The translations under genes and the position numbers were made by a program. A stretch of DNA of 12,746 bases from Opitutia bacterium (GTDB taxonomy: Bacteria; Verrucomicrobiota; Verrucomicrobiia; Opitutales; Coraliomargaritaceae). The stretch spans positions 1 to 12,746 of the forward strand of contig JABJQI010000114.1 in NCBI GenBank assembly GCA_018663485.1, written 5' to 3'. Below are positions 5,878 to 12,746 of this stretch, piece after piece. The stretch's first letter is position 1, and each line of letters starts with the position of its first letter. Below the pieces are notes generated by a model. The model saw only the letters and a list, made by a program, of their open reading frames with translations, ran no database searches and was not told the origin of the DNA.

Positions 5878-7850
5878 CGTAGCGTGCCTAGTCTGCGGAG
5901 TTTAAGTGTCAGTGTGATGGCGGTGCCATCTTTGCTGAGATGGTCAATTGATGCCTGCGCTCGCATGAGTTTGGCGCGTCGTGCCAAGGAGGCGGGCACT
6001 TCGGTGAGCGAGCCTTGGCCATTGTCTGTAATCGATACAGTTATCGCCTTTTTTGTGGCACAGACGAGGGTGTCGACGCGAGTGGCCTGAGAGTGGCGCA
6101 CGATATTGGCGAGGCATTCTTTATGGAATAGGATCAGGTCGATCCGGCGGCGGTTTTTCAATCGTTGGAAGTGCGCTTCTCCCTGAAATTCGATATGATG
6201 CTCCAGTCCGTCCAGCAAGCGGGAGGCGTCTCGTTTGAGCTCCTCCGCTAGATTTTCACCGATGATATTGGATTCGAGTAAATTGGTGCAGTGGCGCGTT
6301 GACTCACTGGTGCGTTCGGCAATGTCGCGAACCCGTGTTAAAATGGTCGACTGCATCTCGGGTGGCTGCTTGGCCTGGTCGGCTTGACGGCAGAGCATTC
6401 CAATCGCGTGCAGGTTGGCGCCGAGTTCATCGTGTAGATTGGCGGCGATCCGTTTTCGTGTGCGGACCACCAGTTTCAGTCTCAGGTTGCGCTCGATCAG
6501 TATTAGAAATACGACGATCAATACCGCGGCCACCGCGAGGGAGGTCATCAGTCGGAGTCTTTGTTTTTGCTGTGCGTAGCGTTGGCTGAGTTCTGCGACT
6601 ATCAACGGGCGTTCTGTTTGCAGTTCGTGCCTTAGGGCGAGTTCTTCGAGCCATTTGCGGATGGGCAATAATTTCCCGTAGAGGTTGCTGCCGTCGGTTA
6701 AGGCGCTTAATGGTCGCATCCATTCCAGCTGTGTATACTCCATCTGCGCAGGCTTACCTTCTGCAACGTTTTTCCCGCGGGAAAGCAGCTCCACTTCGGC
6801 AAAGCCGATTCTGTTCGCAATCGATTTGAGCGGCATCGAGTTGTTATCTTCCTGTGCGAGCAGTTGGACGAAGCGCACATGTTGTTCGGGAAAGGTGAAT
6901 TCGATGAAGGGGCCACTGTCGTAAATACTGTTTTTTCGATAATTGAACAATAGGATGGGATCAGTGAATGGCGCATCCGTTGCTCCCCATATTTTTAGGT
7001 GCTCTGGGATGCCTAATCCTCCGGCGGACACTTGGGGCACGGTATCGTCTTGTTCGAGTGCATGTAGGCGTATGCGCGAGATCGGGTAGTTGTCCTCAAG
7101 GTCGATGGTTAAGGGCGGCCGCTCACCGGTTTCGGTTTTAAAAGGTTGGCTATGCATGCCACGACCTGAGTGCATCAGATAAGGGCTATGCCCATCGACG
7201 AGATAGCGTTGATCCCACGCTCCGCCGACTCCGGTTACATTGGATGAGGCGCGGACGGTTTGGTGGAGGGCGACATTTTCCGTGCCACTGAAAATAAAGA
7301 ATTCGGCGAGTTGTAAGCAGGGGTAATTGTCGTAATAGCGTGTGGAAAGCTGCGTGGCCTCTAGTCGCACCCAAGCGGCGCGCATCGGCTCGATGGGGAT
7401 GACGAGCGGCGCAATGCGGGGAAGGTGAGTGTCGTGTTCGTCAAACTCCGCCACGACTTGCCCCTTCGGGTCATTCTCGGTGCCTGCCAAGATACGGAAT
7501 GCGGGTGGGAAGGCATCTGCTTGAAAGCCATCTTTGGACGTGCGCCAGATGGTGGGGGCTAGCACGACACAATCGATCGAAACGGTATGATCCAGCTGGA
7601 CCTCGATCCATGTGTTGTCCTCAGAGTCCTGCCACCAGGTCGACCGATAACCGATGGCGCCGACACCACCACGCAGACTTAACTGCGAGAGTTGTGGCAA
7701 CTCATTGTCGATTTCGGCGAGGCGCTCTTCTAAATGTGATACTGTCCAGTGCTTGATTGATTTTCCAGACTGTGTTGTGGCAGTGAGCTGCGTGCTCAAT
7801 GCACACAGTAATACAAATGCGTATGCCAGTGTGGATGGGATTTTTTTCAT
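5874..7850 (-). CDS. Sensor histidine kinase with discoidin-like extracytoplasmic region
   Basis: A 658-residue membrane sensor. The signal peptide is about residues 1-25. The extracytoplasmic region (about 26-430) contains two galactose-binding/discoidin-like modules, about 60-190 (IGYRSTWWQDSEDNTWIEVQLD...AEFFIFSG) and 195-356 (RASSNVTGVGGAWDQRYLVDG...AEVELLSRG), followed by a helical segment (395-430). One membrane helix lies at 434-453. The kinase core is HisKA_3 type with phospho-acceptor H473 in RIAANLHDELGANL, an N-box HKECLANIVRHSQA (576-589) and a G1 box DNGQG (609-613). After it the ATP-lid region SLARRAKLMRAQAS lacks the usual glycine-rich GLGLxNM motif, although a GT at 642-643 remains. 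The fold suggests binding of an extracellular carbohydrate; the ligand is unknown. ATG 7850 has no clear ribosome binding site. The gene is divergent from the GH120 gene and overlaps its regulator by 4 bases. Confidence 0.9.
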   Translation of the reverse strand: MKKIPSTLAYAFVLLCALSTQLTATTQSGKSIKHWTVSHLEERLAEIDNELPQLSQLSLRGGVGAIGYRSTWWQDSEDNTWIEVQLDHTVSIDCVVLAPTIWRTSKDGFQADAFPPAFRILAGTENDPKGQVVAEFDEHDTHLPRIAPLVIPIEPMRAAWVRLEATQLSTRYYDNYPCLQLAEFFIFSGTENVALHQTVRASSNVTGVGGAWDQRYLVDGHSPYLMHSGRGMHSQPFKTETGERPPLTIDLEDNYPISRIRLHALEQDDTVPQVSAGGLGIPEHLKIWGATDAPFTDPILLFNYRKNSIYDSGPFIEFTFPEQHVRFVQLLAQEDNNSMPLKSIANRIGFAEVELLSRGKNVAEGKPAQMEYTQLEWMRPLSALTDGSNLYGKLLPIRKWLEELALRHELQTERPLIVAELSQRYAQQKQRLRLMTSLAVAAVLIVVFLILIERNLRLKLVVRTRKRIAANLHDELGANLHAIGMLCRQADQAKQPPEMQSTILTRVRDIAERTSESTRHCTNLLESNIIGENLAEELKRDASRLLDGLEHHIEFQGEAHFQRLKNRRRIDLILFHKECLANIVRHSQATRVDTLVCATKKAITVSITDNGQGSLTEVPASLARRAKLMRAQASIDHLSKDGTAITLTLKLRRLGTLR

Positions 7851-8016
7851 CAGAGGCTAAAGAAGGTTTTGGCTGAATGGCATCACTAATGTCCTAAGGC
7901 TCATTGGCCGTTGTCGAGACTTTGGGGTTCAGCTGTAGTTCTTTAAGCAAGTCAGCACGACAGGCTTTGTTCAAACAGACTTTCACACTAAGTCGCTAAA
8001 AAATGTAAAAAAAAAA

Positions 8017-8071
8017 ACGGCTTTTGTCCCCTGTATGGGGGATAGGCTTGTTTGAGGAAAAATCCTATACT
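8017..8071 (+). promoter_or_regulatory. GH120 promoter with TCCCC-N6-GGGGA operator (copy A)
   Basis: Downstream of an 11-A run (8007-8017), a 27-base block (8017-8043) contains the inverted repeat TCCCC-TGTATG-GGGGA (8027-8042). Exactly 22 bases later comes TATACT (8066-8071), a good -10 hexamer. No convincing -35 exists at the usual spacing, and the palindrome is centred about 43 bases before the expected start site. This is the geometry of an activator-dependent promoter. The block recurs at 11016-11042 with 25 of 27 bases identical and the same 22-base spacing. The leader to ATG 8108 is about 30 bases. Confidence 0.7.
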
Positions 8072-8107
8072 GTATCGTTTTGCCAATATCTATTAATTAT
8101 TAAAACG

Positions 8108-10897
8108 ATGAAAGAACCTAACGTGCGTCGTCAAAACAGACTTTTCAGGGCTGTCCTGAAATCGAATTTAGTTGTTGCGAGCATGTTGGCCGCCGGATCT
8201 TTGCTAGCGGTGGAATATCATGTGTCCCCCAATGGGGTTGATTTAAATGAGGGCTCCAAACGTAAGCCTTTCAAAACCATTTCGGCCGCCGCCGCCAAGG
8301 CGCAGCCAGGCGATGTGATTATGGTTCATGAGGGTGTTTATCGTGAACGCATCAATCCGCCGCGTGGCGGCACGTCCGATGAAAAACGCATTGTTTATCA
8401 GGCCGCGACCGGTGAGAAGGTGACGATCAAGGGGTCTGAAATTATCAAAGGCTGGAAACTGCTGGACGGCGACGTTTGGGCGGTGTCACTGCCGAATCGT
8501 TATTTCGGTGATTTCAATCCATACAGCGATCTGATCCATGGCGACTGGTATGAGGCTCGCCAGCCGTATCACACTGGCGCGGTTTATCTGAACGGCCACT
8601 GGCTCAAAGAGGCTCCGCGCAAGTCCGCGGTGACTGGCGTCGAGGATGAAGGCCCGGGTGGCGAAGAGCTGATGACTTGCGAATTTCTGCGTGTTCAGGG
8701 CATATCGACGGTTGATGCGGTTGATGCCTCCGCAATGAGTGGTGAGATTGATGTTGTGGAGAAGGGTGGTAAGCGCTCTCTCGGCCCGCTGAAGGATGGT
8801 GATTGGTTGGCGTTTGACGGCGTGGACTTTGGAGAGGAAGCCACGGGGAAATTTCAGCTGAGCACGGGGTCGCCGATCGGTGGCGGTATCGTGGAAATCC
8901 GGAAAGATAGCGCAACAGGCGAGTTGCTAGGCAAGGTGAATGCAGGGCTGACGGCGGAGTGGCATCATTTTCAAGTGTTTAGCTGCAATCTGAGTCGACC
9001 GCTGTCTGGCAGGCATAAGATTGTGCTGGTGTTCAAGGCTCGTCCGTTAGCGCCGCCGTCGACGGATGATCTCGGTTATTGGTATGCGGAAGTCGATGAT
9101 CAAGTCACGACAATTTGGGCGCAGTTTCAGGGCATCGATCCGAATGAGGAGCTAGTGGAAATCAACGTGCGTCAGTCGGTCTTTTATCCGGAAGAGCCGT
9201 TTCGCAACTACATCACTGTGCGCGGCTTTACGCTGGAGCAGGCTGCTACGCCATGGTCGCCGCCGACTGCTGAGCAGATTGGTCTGATCGGCGTAAACTG
9301 GTCGAAAGGTTGGGTTATCGAGAACAACACGATTCGCTATTCGGCCTGCACCGGCTTGACGCTCGGCAAGCATGGCGACGAATTTGATAATGCCCGCAAC
9401 TATTACCGCTCAATACGCCTTGCCCTGAAAAAGGGGTGGAACCAAGAGACGATCGGGAGTCATCTGGTGCGCAACAATCATATTCACGACTGCGGACAGG
9501 CGGGAATCGTCGGCAGTCTCGGGAGTGCCTTTTCGACGATTACCGGCAATGAAATTCACGAGATTCGACAGCATCATCAGTATGGCGGTTGCGAAACTGC
9601 TGGCATCAAACTACACGGCGCCATCGATACCGTGATCGCCGGCAACCACATCTACCGTTGTGAGCACTGGGGCGGGATCTGGCTCGACTGGATGAGCCAG
9701 GGCGCCCGCGTGAGCAGCAATCTTCTTCACGACAACAGCAACGACCTGATGTTCGAAATGAATCACGGCCCAATGCTGATTGATAATAACATTCTGCTCT
9801 CGTCCTCCGGAATCCGCGATGCCAGCGGTGGCGGAGCCTATGTGCATAATCTGATTGTCGGAAATCCGACCATTTGGACGAACCTCGCTCGCCGCGCGAC
9901 GCCGTTTTTTAAACCGCACAGCACGGAGGTGATTCAAGGGGTGGTTGCTGACGAAGAAAGGTTCGGAGCGGATGGCGGAGCGGTCACACGCTTTAAAGCG
10001 CCAGTTGAAAATACGGAGCAGGATGCTGTTTATCAGACGGTCCGCTATAACACCGCCGGTTATCGGTTAGAGGTGGCGAACGGAATATACGATGTGACAC
10101 TTAAGTTGGTTGAGCCGTTCTATGATGCGTCCGGCAAGCGCCGCTTCGGGGTGACGGTGCAAGGAGCTGTTGTGGCGGACGGGCTCGATGTTTTTGAGCA
10201 GGCCGGCAAAAACCGCGCATACGATCTGGTAGCCGAAAAGGTAAAAGTTCAAAACGGCGTGCTGCAGATCGGGCTCATTCGTGAGAAAGGGCATCCGTGT
10301 ATTGCGGGGATCGAAGTGGCGGGATCCGGTCAAACGCTGCGGGTCAACTGCGGTGGGCCAGCGTGGGAGAATTATATGGCCGACTTTGAGATGGCCGCGG
10401 CTGCGGTGCCTGTTCCTCTGCTGGAGCAGCCGCTGACTGACCAGTTCGGCGTGACAGTGGATCAGGATGATGATCGCTACTTCAATAACCTGTTTGTCAA
10501 AGCGAAGGCACTGGCTGTGTATGATGAACATGGTTTTAAAATCGAAGCGGACAGTAACGTCTATCTCGCCGGGGCCATGCCCTCTAAACAGGACCGAACT
10601 GCGGTCGTTAAAAAGGGCTTTGATCCCGGTTTGACGTTGACGGAAACCGAGGGTGGCTGGTGGCTGGAAATGGCCACCGAGCCGTCGTGGCAGCAGCCCG
10701 TGCGTCCGCTGGTGACTTCTGAGTTGCTCGGCCGAGCTACAATCTCGAATGCGCCGTTTGAAGATCGCAATGGCACGCCGTATCGAATCAATACCGACTA
10801 TTTTGGCAAAAAACGGGATGCGGGCAACCTTGCGCCTGGGCCGTTCCGCTCAGAGGCAGAAAATAAAATCCGCCTTAAAGTTTGGCCCCGTGAATAA
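8108..10897 (+). CDS. GH120-family glycosidase (beta-xylosidase candidate) with CBM6- and malectin-like inserts
   Basis: A 929-residue secreted right-handed parallel beta-helix enzyme. The start at 8108 is chosen because the longer reading (TTG 8024) would begin upstream of the promoter -10. Residues 1-34 are a signal peptide or anchor. From EYHVSPNG (36) to IKGSEIIKGW (116), and from WYAEVDDQVTTIWAQFQG (325) to QAATPWSPPTAEQIGLIG (378-395), it follows the GH120 xylosidase XylC as I remember it. The probable catalytic pair is D527 (GIWLDW, nucleophile) and E550 (MFEMNHGP, acid/base), 23 residues apart as in XylC. A CBM6-like domain (about 204-312; GPLKDGDWLAFDGVDFG and EWHHFQVFSCNLS) interrupts the fold, as does a malectin-like domain (about 607-787; NGIYDVTLKLVEPFY and RVNCGGPAW). 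Expected role: release of xylose or related sugars outside the cytoplasm. The family assignment is from memory and should be tested with CAZy models. No ribosome binding site is visible. Confidence 0.85.
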   Translation: MKEPNVRRQNRLFRAVLKSNLVVASMLAAGSLLAVEYHVSPNGVDLNEGSKRKPFKTISAAAAKAQPGDVIMVHEGVYRERINPPRGGTSDEKRIVYQAATGEKVTIKGSEIIKGWKLLDGDVWAVSLPNRYFGDFNPYSDLIHGDWYEARQPYHTGAVYLNGHWLKEAPRKSAVTGVEDEGPGGEELMTCEFLRVQGISTVDAVDASAMSGEIDVVEKGGKRSLGPLKDGDWLAFDGVDFGEEATGKFQLSTGSPIGGGIVEIRKDSATGELLGKVNAGLTAEWHHFQVFSCNLSRPLSGRHKIVLVFKARPLAPPSTDDLGYWYAEVDDQVTTIWAQFQGIDPNEELVEINVRQSVFYPEEPFRNYITVRGFTLEQAATPWSPPTAEQIGLIGVNWSKGWVIENNTIRYSACTGLTLGKHGDEFDNARNYYRSIRLALKKGWNQETIGSHLVRNNHIHDCGQAGIVGSLGSAFSTITGNEIHEIRQHHQYGGCETAGIKLHGAIDTVIAGNHIYRCEHWGGIWLDWMSQGARVSSNLLHDNSNDLMFEMNHGPMLIDNNILLSSSGIRDASGGGAYVHNLIVGNPTIWTNLARRATPFFKPHSTEVIQGVVADEERFGADGGAVTRFKAPVENTEQDAVYQTVRYNTAGYRLEVANGIYDVTLKLVEPFYDASGKRRFGVTVQGAVVADGLDVFEQAGKNRAYDLVAEKVKVQNGVLQIGLIREKGHPCIAGIEVAGSGQTLRVNCGGPAWENYMADFEMAAAAVPVPLLEQPLTDQFGVTVDQDDDRYFNNLFVKAKALAVYDEHGFKIEADSNVYLAGAMPSKQDRTAVVKKGFDPGLTLTETEGGWWLEMATEPSWQQPVRPLVTSELLGRATISNAPFEDRNGTPYRINTDYFGKKRDAGNLAPGPFRSEAENKIRLKVWPRE

Positions 10898-10950
10898 AGG
10901 GCACCTGTGAAAAGCGAAAAGCGAATCATTCATGATGGAATATACGGAAC

Positions 10951-10991
10951 AACCTAACCCGCCCGTCAAAACGCTCTGTTCAGAGGTGTCC
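10951..10991 (+). repeat. Degenerate copy of the GH120 5' coding end
   Basis: By hand alignment, about 32 of 42 positions match 8115-8156, with one base deleted. Shared blocks in the same order are AACCTAAC, GTCAAAAC, TTCAG and TGTCC. The corresponding GH120 segment encodes residues of the N-terminus (PNVRRQNRLFRAVL). Here the frame is shifted and ends at a stop near 11000, so it is not coding. It lies 25 bases upstream of the second operator/promoter block. Confidence 0.45.
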
Positions 10992-11015
10992 ATCAGTCAC
11001 TAAAATATAAAAAAA

Positions 11016-11070
11016 ACGGCTCTTCTCCCCTGTATGGGGGATGCTCAAAGTTCAGGGACTAGCGTATACT
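11016..11070 (+). promoter_or_regulatory. PEP-CTERM gene promoter with TCCCC-N6-GGGGA operator (copy B)
   Basis: After an 8-A run (11009-11016), the block 11016-11042 matches copy A at 25 of 27 bases and contains TCCCC-TGTATG-GGGGA (11026-11041). TATACT lies at 11065-11070, again exactly 22 bases after the block, while the 22-base spacer itself is not conserved. This argues for a fixed activator-to-polymerase geometry. The leader to ATG 11133 is about 56 bases. Confidence 0.7.
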
Positions 11071-11132
11071 TTCAATTCGAGATCAATGTGTATTGCTACG
11101 CACGATGATCTTTAACCCTTAATAGACACACA

Positions 11133-12212
11133 ATGACCTATACTATGAACATGAAAAAGACTATTACTACCGCGGGCGTTGGCCTGCTTTCCTTCACTGC
11201 GTTGAACGCGGATACATTCGTCTATGGGAATGCAGCCGGAGGAAACTGGGATAACACGGCGGCCAATGGCTGGGCGACATTTCCCGGTGGCGTTACGGGT
11301 GGACTTCCGACTTCTACTGACAGCCCGATTATTAATCAGAACAAGACTATTGTGGTTAACTCGGCGATTACATTTGGTGGCGCTCTGCAAGTCGCAAATA
11401 CCAACAAGGCTGCACATAGTTCCGCATTGAGTGTTCAGGCTGGCTCGATTACCACGGGGTCTCTCACGACTGCTTATAATGTGACATCTACAGGTGCTGT
11501 AGACATTAGTGGCGGCACTTTGACGAATAATGGTGCTTTGGTCATTGGCGCTACTGGTTCCCTTGATGTATCAGGCACTGGTGCATATGTCGATGGTCGC
11601 ACGGGTTCAAGGGATGTGTTTGATGGTGGTGTTTTAGGTCAGAACGGCCAAATAAACATCTCTGATGGTTCGTTCACCTCGAATGGTGCTGGGGCGAACG
11701 ATCTGTTGACTCTAGAAGATTTGACTGTGAATGTCGCCGGTGGCACGCTTAATCTTACTGGAGGTCAATTAGTAGGATCGAATACCAATACTGCGACTAT
11801 CAATATTATCGGTGATATTGGTAATGCGGTTCAGGTAGATCGCTTGAATACTAGCCTCGGTCGCACTATTAATTTTGGCTTCGAATTTGATGCGACTGGT
11901 GTCGGAACTGTGGTTAGCGCCGGATCGTATATTAGCTTTTCGAGTCTCAATATTGCCATTGATGGCACTGATTATCTGGGAGGGACAGACTCCTTCTTGC
12001 TATTTGAGTCAGCTAACATTGTGGGTGATACTGAAGCGCTGTCTGAGTCGATTGATGGTTTTGACACCGGGAGTTATACGACCGAGCTTCGTTATGATTT
12101 CACTACAGATGATGTGTATCTTGATGTGACAGCGATTCCCGAGCCCGGCACCTGTGCGCTGATCGGTGGATTACTGGCTCTGGGGGCCGTTATGGTTCGC
12201 CGTCGTCGTTAG
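11133..12212 (+). CDS. PEP-CTERM surface protein with autotransporter-like beta repeats
   Basis: A 359-residue secreted protein. It has an N-terminal signal peptide (best read from ATG 11151, MKKTITTAGVGLLSFTALNA; ATG 11133 and 11145 are in-frame alternatives). The body is rich in Gly, Thr, Asn and Ser, with repeats such as GAVDISGGTLTNNGALVIG and GSLDVSGTGAYVDG that predict a beta-helix or beta-solenoid. The C-terminus is IPEPGTCALIGGLLALGAV followed by MVRRRR: a PEP motif, a hydrophobic helix and an Arg cluster. This is the exosortase/PEP-CTERM sorting signal, so the protein should be processed at the inner membrane and delivered to the surface or extracellular matrix. No catalytic motif is visible. 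It shares the operator/promoter design of the upstream GH120 gene and has its own terminator. Confidence 0.9.
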   Translation: MTYTMNMKKTITTAGVGLLSFTALNADTFVYGNAAGGNWDNTAANGWATFPGGVTGGLPTSTDSPIINQNKTIVVNSAITFGGALQVANTNKAAHSSALSVQAGSITTGSLTTAYNVTSTGAVDISGGTLTNNGALVIGATGSLDVSGTGAYVDGRTGSRDVFDGGVLGQNGQINISDGSFTSNGAGANDLLTLEDLTVNVAGGTLNLTGGQLVGSNTNTATINIIGDIGNAVQVDRLNTSLGRTINFGFEFDATGVGTVVSAGSYISFSSLNIAIDGTDYLGGTDSFLLFESANIVGDTEALSESIDGFDTGSYTTELRYDFTTDDVYLDVTAIPEPGTCALIGGLLALGAVMVRRRR

Positions 12213-12234
12213 TTTATAAAGTTCTATTAGGGTT

Positions 12235-12266
12235 AAAGGCCGCGCTGAGAGGCGCGGCCTTTTTTT
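12235..12266 (+). terminator. Intrinsic terminator of the PEP-CTERM gene
   Basis: The stem GGCCGCGC (12238-12245) / GCGCGGCC (12252-12259) has a six-base loop TGAGAG, extended by AAA/TTT pairs, and ends in a T-run to 12266. It begins 22 bases after the stop codon. Confidence 0.95.
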
Positions 12267-12281
12267 AACTCGTCTAGCGAC

Positions 12282-12290
12282 TGGTATATA
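12282..12290 (+). promoter_or_regulatory. Possible extended -10 promoter of the sulfatase gene
   Basis: TGGTATATA reads as an extended -10 (TG-N-TATATA) just after the upstream terminator. It would give a start site near 12297, 18 bases before the leader ORF. No good -35 is seen and no TCCCC-N6-GGGGA element is present. Confidence 0.4.
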
Positions 12291-12314
12291 GCCGCTAAGG
12301 TTTTAACAGGAGAT

Positions 12315-12365
12315 ATGCGTTCAATGCGCACTGCCAATTCACTTTTAGACTCAAGGAAATTATGA
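12315..12365 (+). CDS. Possible 16-codon leader ORF before the sulfatase
   Basis: ATG 12315 follows AGGAGAT (AGGAG at 12308-12312) closely and encodes MRSMRTANSLLDSRKL. Its TGA stop (12363-12365) overlaps the ATGATG start of the sulfatase in a different frame. This layout suggests translational coupling or leader control. An internal ATG at 12324 lies at more usual spacing from the AGGAG. It is too short to distinguish from chance by sequence alone. Confidence 0.35.
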   Translation: MRSMRTANSLLDSRKL

Positions 12366-12746
12366 TGCGTATATTACCTGCAACATTATGTGCTGTTGTG
12401 CTGCTTTCGGGCATTGCAACTGCCGTGACGGATCGCCGTCCGGCTCAGCCAAATGTGATTTTGCTGCTCACCGACGACCTCGGCTGGCAGGATGTGAAGT
12501 GCTACGATATCGACGAGCCGTCGCCGATGGAGACGCCGAATATCGATGCATTGGCGAAACAGGGCGTGCTGTTTTGGCAGGCCTACTCGCCGGCACCGAC
12601 TTGTGCGCCGACGCGTTGCGCGATCATGAGTGGCAATCATCCGGCGCGTGCGCAGAAGACGCATGTCGTGGGAGGCGGTCCGCCGACTCCGTATAACAAA
12701 GAATTGCATCGCATGATGCCCCCCTGGTATAGCGGACGCATGCCGG
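12362..12746 (+). CDS. Sulfatase, N-terminal part (cut by window edge)
   Basis: The first 128 residues of a type I (formylglycine-dependent) sulfatase that removes sulfate esters, probably from a polysaccharide. A signal peptide covers about residues 1-21. The first metal-binding motif is NVILLLTDDLGW (31-42, D38/D39). ETPNIDALAKQGVLF (57-71) is typical, and the maturation motif CAPTR is at 81-85, followed by CAIMSGNHPAR. C81 is the residue converted to formylglycine, so an anaerobic-type or FGE-type maturase is needed elsewhere in the genome. The remaining catalytic residues are beyond the window. AAGGA at 12353-12357 is 7 bases from the second ATG (12365), which may be the true start and gives 127 visible residues. 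Confidence 0.94.
   Translation, partial: MMRILPATLCAVVLLSGIATAVTDRRPAQPNVILLLTDDLGWQDVKCYDIDEPSPMETPNIDALAKQGVLFWQAYSPAPTCAPTRCAIMSGNHPARAQKTHVVGGGPPTPYNKELHRMMPPWYSGRMP

Noticed and set aside
8007..8042. TCCCC-N6-GGGGA hairpin plus T-run on the minus strand as an intrinsic terminator (also at 11009-11041)
   Set aside because: The stem is only 5 bp and is separated from the T-run by 9 bases in both copies. No minus-strand gene ends there, and the constant spacing to TATACT favours a promoter element.
10067..10531. 154-codon minus-strand ORF inside the GH120 gene
   Set aside because: It lies fully within the coding strand of a well-supported enzyme, has no motif and has no ribosome binding site.
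1..12746. CRISPR array, insertion sequence or prophage
   Set aside because: No regularly spaced repeats, transposase or phage motifs were seen on either strand.

Overview
The window looks like chromosomal DNA of a polysaccharide-degrading member of the Verrucomicrobiota, most likely of the marine Opitutae/Puniceicoccales type. That is an inference from gene content. The clues are a PEP-CTERM surface protein, a formylglycine sulfatase, a histidine kinase with galactose-binding-like sensor folds, a beta-helix glycosidase carrying carbohydrate-binding inserts, and feoAB. No marker gene is present to fix the taxon.

Layout. (1) Positions 1-870: the 5' part of feoB and all of feoA on the minus strand, divergent from a beta-barrel outer-membrane protein on the plus strand (871-2418) that resembles LbtU-type siderophore porins. 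The shared intergenic region carries three AGGTAAA repeats. (2) Positions 2419-4431: a terminator with a TTCG loop, a gamma-class carbonic anhydrase-like protein (minus), a membrane-anchored dihaem cytochrome c made by an internal duplication (plus), and a tRNA-Leu(CAG) with its own terminator. (3) Positions 4440-5159: a graveyard of three decayed carbohydrate-degradation genes, namely an alpha/beta-hydrolase esterase, an SGNH hydrolase and a GH2 beta-galactosidase, beginning right behind the tRNA terminator. (4) Positions 5185-7850 (minus): a two-component pair, a discoidin-like sensor kinase and a NarL/FixJ response regulator, joined by a 4-base ATGA overlap. (5) Positions 8017-10897 (plus), divergent from the kinase: a glycosidase that I assign to GH120 (beta-xylosidase), with a CBM6-like domain and a malectin-like domain inserted into its beta-helix. 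(6) Positions 11016-12266: a PEP-CTERM protein with its terminator. (7) Position 12282 to the end: the start of a sulfatase, preceded by a possible 16-codon leader ORF.

How the parts may work together. The promoters of the GH120 gene and of the PEP-CTERM gene share a 27-base block with 25 identical bases. It contains the inverted repeat TCCCC-N6-GGGGA, and in both copies lies exactly 22 bases upstream of the same -10 hexamer, TATACT. The kinase/regulator pair is divergent from the first copy. My main hypothesis is a local regulatory circuit in which the discoidin-type kinase senses an extracellular glycan and its LuxR-type partner activates a xylosidase and a surface PEP-CTERM protein through this element. 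The shared element is seen directly; the regulator-site link is inference. The feoAB/porin block may be a separate iron-responsive unit.
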